Of a stretch of DNA of 60,562 nucleotides, positions 56,781-60,562 are shown in pieces. The DNA is from a virus. Where the stretch lies: the IMG/VR virus record IMGVR_UViG_3300042938_001279, positions 1-60,562 of that record, one strand, 5' to 3'. A program made the translations under genes and the position numbers. Under the pieces are notes generated by a model, which saw nothing but the letters and a program-made list of their open reading frames with translations, had not been told where the DNA came from and searched no databases. Position 1 is the first letter of the stretch. Each line of letters begins with the position of its first letter.

Positions 56781-58256
56781 TCACATGGGGCCGAAGCCAG
56801 ACCACTCCCTGAGCAATGGATTAAGGTCGCTCGTTGGGCTCTTTTTGGCTGGCGGCATGGTGTTCGCCTTGTAGTTGCGGCGCTGGCGCAGTCTGTCGTT
56901 CGTTTCTTTCATGTTTGCGTCATACCCCTTCATCTGTTCTTTGAACTGGTCGTCGGGTAGATAGCTTCCTTCAAGGTCAGGCCTGTTCTCTACTCCTGGT
57001 TTCATCATCTGCCCAGCCGAAGGGATCGCTGGCGACAACGCGGCGCTCGCCCCGAACGTCAGAGGCAGCGACGTGACTCCTTCCTCGACAAACTCTGAGC
57101 CGTAGCCACCAAACAGGCCGGTCAGGAGAGTGAGCGGGTCGAAGGGGGCGTCCGAGAGGGCCGAGGCCGTATTTGACCCCACCCAACTCGGGACCTGTCC
57201 TGTCTTCGCGCGGTGGTAGTCGTCAAACCCCATGCCCTGCTGCGAGTCCGAGGCGTCTGCGAGCGCCCCGCCGACAGCCTTGTGCCGCTCGTCCGCGGTC
57301 TCAGCGGGCTCGGTGAGCACCGGGGAGATGGCCCGGGACCACTGGTTGTCGAGCTGGCCCGCCGAAGCTCCCATCTGATCGGCCAGTTCCGATGGCTTGA
57401 GCAGGCTCGCCCCGAGGTTGCGGGCGAAGTCATACCCCGTAGCGGCCAGATGCCCCAGGACGTTGCTGTTCCTGGAGTTGGTGACCCACTCCGGCTCAGC
57501 CGCCGTCGGGTCCTTCGAGGTCATGGAGTGCATGAAATGCGACAGCGGGGACGATGCCGCCCCCACCATCCCGGCGGCGAACTCCGGGTTGTAGAGGGCA
57601 TCGAACTCCGCCTGCGGCGTCGAGTGGTGTTTGAAGTTCGCAGTCGCCCAGACCCCGTTGGCGCCGGGGCTGTAGGCGTGCGTGGCGTTCTCGCCGCGGT
57701 TGTAGTAGTGCAGGGCGTCTTCGATCGGCCGCCGCGCGGCACCCATCCCTGGGTTGGGAGCGAAATACTGCATCACCGACTTGAGCTCGGCGTCCTTCTC
57801 GGCGGCAGAGTCTAGGCTCCGGTCGCGGTTGGCCAACGCTTCGAGGTATTCGCGGTCGCGCATCCAGGCGTGATTCTGCTGATCACCCGGGGAAAGCTTG
57901 AACTTCTCTGGCTCGCCCTGCTCGGCCCGGTCTTCGGGAGTCCACCCGGGGCCCACTTCGCCCCGCCGCATCTGCTCACGCCACTGCGGAATCCTCTTCT
58001 TGGGGGTGTTGAAGAGCCAGTCCACGTCGTGCGGCTGCTCGGCACGCGGATCACCGACGCGAGCCAGCTTCGTCCAGTTCTCGTGGTGCAAGAACGGACT
58101 GTTTTGTGGGAAAGGACCTTGGGACTTTCCGTGATAGATGTGGTCTGCCACTTGATTGAGATGCTCAGGGCTCATGCCCAAGCCAGCTCTCTTCGCTAGG
58201 CGACCAACAACGTCACGCAGTTCCGGGAGTCCCTTCGGTTCAGACGGCGGGGGCAT
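56781..58256 (-). CDS. Late structural/internal protein, 491 aa
   Basis: From ATG 58256: MPPPSEPKGLPELRDVVGRL. The N-terminus is helical; the middle contains DADLP-type charged helices and LDALYNPEFAAGMVGAASSP, and a hydrophobic stretch LTLLTGLFGGYGSEF lies near residues 385-400. The C-terminus is basic. It overlaps the upstream gene by 17 bases. Probably an internal capsid or ejected protein; no enzyme motif. Confidence 0.6.
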   Translation of the reverse strand: MPPPSEPKGLPELRDVVGRLAKRAGLGMSPEHLNQVADHIYHGKSQGPFPQNSPFLHHENWTKLARVGDPRAEQPHDVDWLFNTPKKRIPQWREQMRRGEVGPGWTPEDRAEQGEPEKFKLSPGDQQNHAWMRDREYLEALANRDRSLDSAAEKDAELKSVMQYFAPNPGMGAARRPIEDALHYYNRGENATHAYSPGANGVWATANFKHHSTPQAEFDALYNPEFAAGMVGAASSPLSHFMHSMTSKDPTAAEPEWVTNSRNSNVLGHLAATGYDFARNLGASLLKPSELADQMGASAGQLDNQWSRAISPVLTEPAETADERHKAVGGALADASDSQQGMGFDDYHRAKTGQVPSWVGSNTASALSDAPFDPLTLLTGLFGGYGSEFVEEGVTSLPLTFGASAALSPAIPSAGQMMKPGVENRPDLEGSYLPDDQFKEQMKGYDANMKETNDRLRQRRNYKANTMPPAKKSPTSDLNPLLREWSGFGPM

Positions 58257-59343
58257 CGGGCGACTCCTGGTTCGAGGCAATGTGGGGGCCGAGTTCAAGG
58301 AGGGCTTTTCGCTCTGGTGCGGTCAGGCCCTTGAGGAGCTGCTGCCAGTAGAACTGGAGCTGGTTCCATCCATGGGCCTGCTTCCCCTTCCTGGGGCCGT
58401 ATTGCATGGTCGGGTCGTCCTCGAATGGCGAGAACACCGGGGCGGGCCGGAGCTTTGTGTCAAAGTCCGGGTTCCGCTGCACGGGATCGACCGGGCGCCG
58501 AAGCATGTCGCTGAACATGTCTGCCCAGTCCTCCGGTTCCATTGGCGCCTGGCCGGTGAGGCCAAAGTTCAAAGCCCTGGTCATGGACATGTCGGCGGCA
58601 ATCTCGTTCATCTTGTTTTTGTGGCCGAGTTGCAACGCCATTGCCGCGGTCTGTCCCGGGAGCGGCGTTTCGCCGGACCTCCGCCACGCCGCCTCGATGC
58701 CTTGTTGGCCGCGAGTCTTCCCAAAGATTCCCTTCGAGGCACTGGAGTTCGCTCGCTCGTTCAGGATTCCATCGATCTCGTCCTGGTTGAGGTGGTGCCC
58801 CCATTCGTGCTCCCCGACCGCAGATATCGGGTATCCCGGCTCGAAGGAACCCATCTTCAGGGGGTTCAGTTCGATGAGATTGGGCAGGTACGATCCCATG
58901 TGGGCCGTGCTTCCGACCACCGTGTAGGCGGGCTCCCGGAGGGCGTTGTCCCTGAAGTCCTTGAAGAAGTCGCCGGACGGGGAGTCGGGGTCCATGTCGA
59001 TGTCGATCGAGGCATTGCCACCTTCGGCGTCGAGGATCGACTCACGCAACCTCCTCCACATGGCTTCCCCGAAGCGGCTCTTCTGGAACCCGTCGCCGGT
59101 TTGCCGGGCGATCTTCGCCGGGCCTGGCGGACCATACGAATCCTCGTCACCCTCATAAGACTCCCAGTCATCGAAGGAATAGAAGCCAGCATCATCTGGC
59201 TCCCCGTTCTTCCTGGAATACGAGTAGAGGCTGTCGAGCTCCTTGGCGGAAATGCCCTTGGATGGAGTGATCCTCGCCGCTGGTTGCACCGGAGCACGCA
59301 CCGGCCGGGCCAGCTTCCGGGCAACCTGATTCGGGAACGCCAT
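58240..59343 (-). CDS. Late metallopeptidase-like protein with HExxH, 367 aa
   Basis: HEWGHH at residues 179-184 gives HExxH with an extra His, and NEIAAD near 246-251 supplies a downstream Glu (E247), the gluzincin-like zinc-site pattern. The N-terminus is basic and disordered (MAFPNQVARKLARPVRAPVQ). It is the first gene of the head operon, under late-promoter site D. A capsid-maturation or injected peptidase is likely; the start is ATG 59343, since the longer frame from 59367 would overlap the promoter. Confidence 0.7.
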   Translation of the reverse strand: MAFPNQVARKLARPVRAPVQPAARITPSKGISAKELDSLYSYSRKNGEPDDAGFYSFDDWESYEGDEDSYGPPGPAKIARQTGDGFQKSRFGEAMWRRLRESILDAEGGNASIDIDMDPDSPSGDFFKDFRDNALREPAYTVVGSTAHMGSYLPNLIELNPLKMGSFEPGYPISAVGEHEWGHHLNQDEIDGILNERANSSASKGIFGKTRGQQGIEAAWRRSGETPLPGQTAAMALQLGHKNKMNEIAADMSMTRALNFGLTGQAPMEPEDWADMFSDMLRRPVDPVQRNPDFDTKLRPAPVFSPFEDDPTMQYGPRKGKQAHGWNQLQFYWQQLLKGLTAPERKALLELGPHIASNQESPDAPAV

Positions 59344-59362
59344 GAGGTGATCTCCTTCTTCC

Positions 59363-59384
59363 CCCATTTATGTCGCCACGAAGC
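59363..59384 (-). promoter_or_regulatory. Late promoter motif, site D
   Basis: Minus strand GTGGCGACATAAATGGGGG, its TAAATG 21 bases before the 59343 start. It shares TGGCGACATAAAT with sites A and B and heads the head-morphogenesis unit. Confidence 0.7.
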
Positions 59385-59440
59385 ATCGGTGTCGCAGGGG
59401 TCAATGCTTGCTGAAGGCTGGGTTCTGGGAGCTTCGCCGT

Positions 59441-59479
59441 GCTGGGGACCCCCTGTCCAGCTTGCTGGGGACCCCCTGT
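59441..59479. repeat. Direct repeat pair, GCTGGGGACCCCCTGT
   Basis: Exact copies at 59441-59456 and 59464-59479, start-to-start spacing 23. Each carries a near-palindromic GGGGACCCCC core, as in operators or iterons. Confidence 0.7.
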
Positions 59480-59696
59480 TGAAAACGGGAAAAAATCCTG
59501 GAGGTGAACGTGACTAGGGACCAGCATCGCCCGGGGGGGCGCGGGTGGGCCCCCTGATCCGCGGGATCGATCGCCCGAAGGTCTTGCTACGCAAGGACTT
59601 AGGTCTGCCATCATACGTTGACGGGCCGGGCCAGACCTGGAAAAACACCCTGTTTTGACGACCTCCTACACCACGCGCGGTACCCCGGGCGGGGGA

Positions 59697-59810
59697 GCGC
59701 AGAACTGCGTGCGGATGCGTGCGGTACTCCGCGGGGTGTTCGGTGATCGGTGGTCTGGTGGTCAGTGGTCTGGTGGTCTTCCGTGGCACCCCGCGCAGAA
59801 CTGCGTGCGG
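59697..59810. repeat. Repeat pair GCGCAGAACTGCGTGCGG plus tandem repeat
   Basis: GCGCAGAACTGCGTGCGG is at 59697-59714 and 59793-59810 (start-to-start 96). Between them lies a tandem pair of GTGGTCTGGTGGTC at 59750-59763 and 59765-59778 (period 15). Confidence 0.7.
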
Positions 59811-59829
59811 TGCTCCGCGTGCGTGTGCG

Positions 59830-59875
59830 TGATCGCGTCGTGCGCACGGCCCCTTCGGGGAAGGCCACGGGGTTT
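59830..59875 (+). terminator. Repeated terminator cassette, copy 4
   Basis: TGATCGCGTCGTGCGCAC leads to GGCCCCTTCGGGGAAGGCC and GGGGTTT: the outer GGCC/GGCC and inner CCCC-TTC-GGGG pairing form a nested hairpin. No gene is evident immediately before it, so here it may close an upstream leader transcript. Confidence 0.6.
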
Positions 59876-59933
59876 CGATGTTGCCGTCGTCGCTTCGATG
59901 GCTGTTCGGTGTCCGCTCCCCGGAGTCTCCCCC

Positions 59934-60107
59934 ATGTCTGCGATGGTCTGTCCCCTGTGTGATGAGGTCTCTGAGAACCCGAAGGGGGAGTGCCCCGAGC
60001 AGTTCGCCTGTCAGACCTGCCGGGACAAGGTCAAGGCGAACCTGTGGAAGCCCTCGTGGGCGAAGGATGGGTCGATCGACTGGGCCTTCCGTCGCAAGCA
60101 GGCCTGA
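59934..60107 (+). CDS. Small zinc-ribbon protein, 57 aa
   Basis: MSAMVCPLCDEVSENPKGEC then FACQTCRDKVKANLWKPSWA: two CxxC pairs in 57 residues, typical of a small zinc ribbon. GGAG lies eight bases before ATG 59934. It is the first gene of the plus-strand early arm; an extension from 59655 would consist of repeat-derived sequence and is rejected. Confidence 0.65.
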   Translation: MSAMVCPLCDEVSENPKGECPEQFACQTCRDKVKANLWKPSWAKDGSIDWAFRRKQA

Positions 60108-60157
60108 TCGATCGGTCGTGTGTGTGTGCGTGGCCCCTTCGGGGTAGGCCACGGGTT
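60105..60157 (+). terminator. Repeated terminator cassette, copy 5
   Basis: TGATCGATCGG overlaps the upstream stop. GTGGCC (60130-60135) pairs with GGCCAC (60147-60152) around CCTTCGGGG, and GGGTTTT follows. Same design as copies 1-4. Confidence 0.8.
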
Positions 60158-60224
60158 TTCAGTGTCGCCGTCGGTTGTTGCCGATGGTCGTTCGGTTCGG
60201 TTCTCTCACGCAAAGGTTTCTCAC

Positions 60225-60562
60225 ATGGCTGCTACTCTCGACATGGTCAAGCTGATGGGTCTCCCGGTCGCTGCTCTGGAGGGCATGAAGTCCGTCTTCG
60301 ACGGTGACAACCTCAAGCTCATCGAGGCCGCTCTGGCGGTCCACACGGCGAAGCCGGGCAAGGCCAAGGCCAAGGCCGCTCCTCCGAAGGAGGAGGAGGA
60401 GGCTGAGTTCATCCCGGAGCCGGAGGCTCCCAAGGCCAAGGCCAAGGCCAAGGCTGCTCCGGCAAAGCCGGTCGCTCCGCCGGTCGCTCCCCCGAAGGTC
60501 TATGTCCAGCGGGTCGAAATCTACCGGGGTCGGGCCCGGATCAAGGCTGTGACTCGTGACCA
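60225..60562 (+). CDS. Lys/Ala/Pro-rich small protein, 5' part (continues at 1)
   Basis: MAATLDMVKLMGLPVAALEG starts a helical domain with MKSVFDGDNLKLIEAALAVH, then a basic KAKAKA linker. The frame continues at position 1 after the 127-base overlap and ends at 242. It is expressed in the early plus-strand arm after the 60105 terminator; leader GTCGCCGTCGGTTGTTGCCG is of the repeated type. Confidence 0.75.
   Translation, partial: MAATLDMVKLMGLPVAALEGMKSVFDGDNLKLIEAALAVHTAKPGKAKAKAAPPKEEEEAEFIPEPEAPKAKAKAKAAPAKPVAPPVAPPKVYVQRVEIYRGRARIKAVTRD
60436..60562. repeat. Terminal direct repeat, right copy
   Basis: Identical to 1-127. Removing one copy gives a circular unit of about 60435 bp. Confidence 0.95.

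Larger units (their letters stand above)
59385..59933. other. Divergent, repeat-rich non-coding region
   Basis: Lies between the leftward late operon and the rightward early operon. It contains two copies of GCTGGGGACCCCCTGT, two of GCGCAGAACTGCGTGCGG, and a tandem pair of GTGGTCTGGTGGTC. A poly-A stretch and GTTGACG and GTTTTGACG segments, promoter-like in part, also occur. A long plus-strand frame here owes its repeats to the DNA repeats and looks non-coding. Likely an origin and/or early control region. Confidence 0.55.

Noticed and set aside
59655-60107. Long plus-strand frame of 150 residues through the divergent region
   Set aside because: Its first 93 codons run through DNA repeats and a terminator cassette and have repeat-derived composition; only the 57-residue end starting at 59934 looks coding.
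1-60562. CRISPR array, reverse transcriptase or diversity-generating retroelement
   Set aside because: No regular spacer-repeat array and no reverse transcriptase motifs; the fibre N-terminus resembling tropism proteins is not followed by template/variable repeats I can see.

Overview
The window looks like one complete tailed-phage genome assembled as a circle. Bases 1-127 are repeated exactly at 60436-60562, so the unique unit is about 60435 bp, and one small gene runs across the join. The host is not identified. The sequence is GC-rich by eye. A lipoprotein-type signal peptide suggests a host with an outer membrane. A planctomycete-like host is only a weak guess, from the papain-like protease, collagen-like and cysteine-rich proteins.

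Layout. (1) From 59934 through the join to 13021, plus strand: about 30 small early genes, many separated by strong intrinsic terminators and a repeated terminator/leader cassette. The larger ones form a MoxR-type AAA+ ATPase / HExxH-VWA module (4481-8086). The arm ends with a LexA-type DNA-binding domain (8669) and a serine recombinase (12086). (2) From 21276 down to 12893, minus strand: a recombination and DNA-metabolism operon with a PD-(D/E)XK exonuclease, ERF annealing protein, SF2 helicase, further nucleases, a Holliday-junction-resolvase-like nuclease, an HNH protein, a DUF5664-like protein and a small sigma-70-type factor. (3) From 59343 down to 21382, minus strand: virion and lysis genes. 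In transcription order these are a metallopeptidase, internal protein, scaffold, major capsid, decoration protein, an initiator-type tRNA, a membrane/papain-like protease cassette, terminase, portal, fibres and lectin-like proteins, the collagen-like fibre, the adaptor, a tail nozzle, and very large internal proteins. I see no tape-measure protein, sheath or tube, so a podovirus-like tail is most likely.

How it works together. Four copies of a TGGCGACATAAATAGGG-like motif sit 16-30 bases upstream of the first genes of late blocks (59343, 44583, 40022, 31938). They resemble phage T4-type late promoters. With a phage sigma factor closing the middle operon, this suggests an early-to-late switch: early plus-strand genes, then the recombination operon ending in sigma, then sigma-driven late units. 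I see no DNA polymerase, primase or RNA polymerase, so replication probably depends on the host with phage recombination proteins.

Most notable: the late promoter/sigma pair, a tRNA-Met with initiator hallmarks inside the head operon, the membrane-anchored papain-like protease in a cassette of tiny membrane proteins, the AAA+/metallopeptidase-VWA module with an altered P-loop, and the repeat-rich divergent region 59380-59933.
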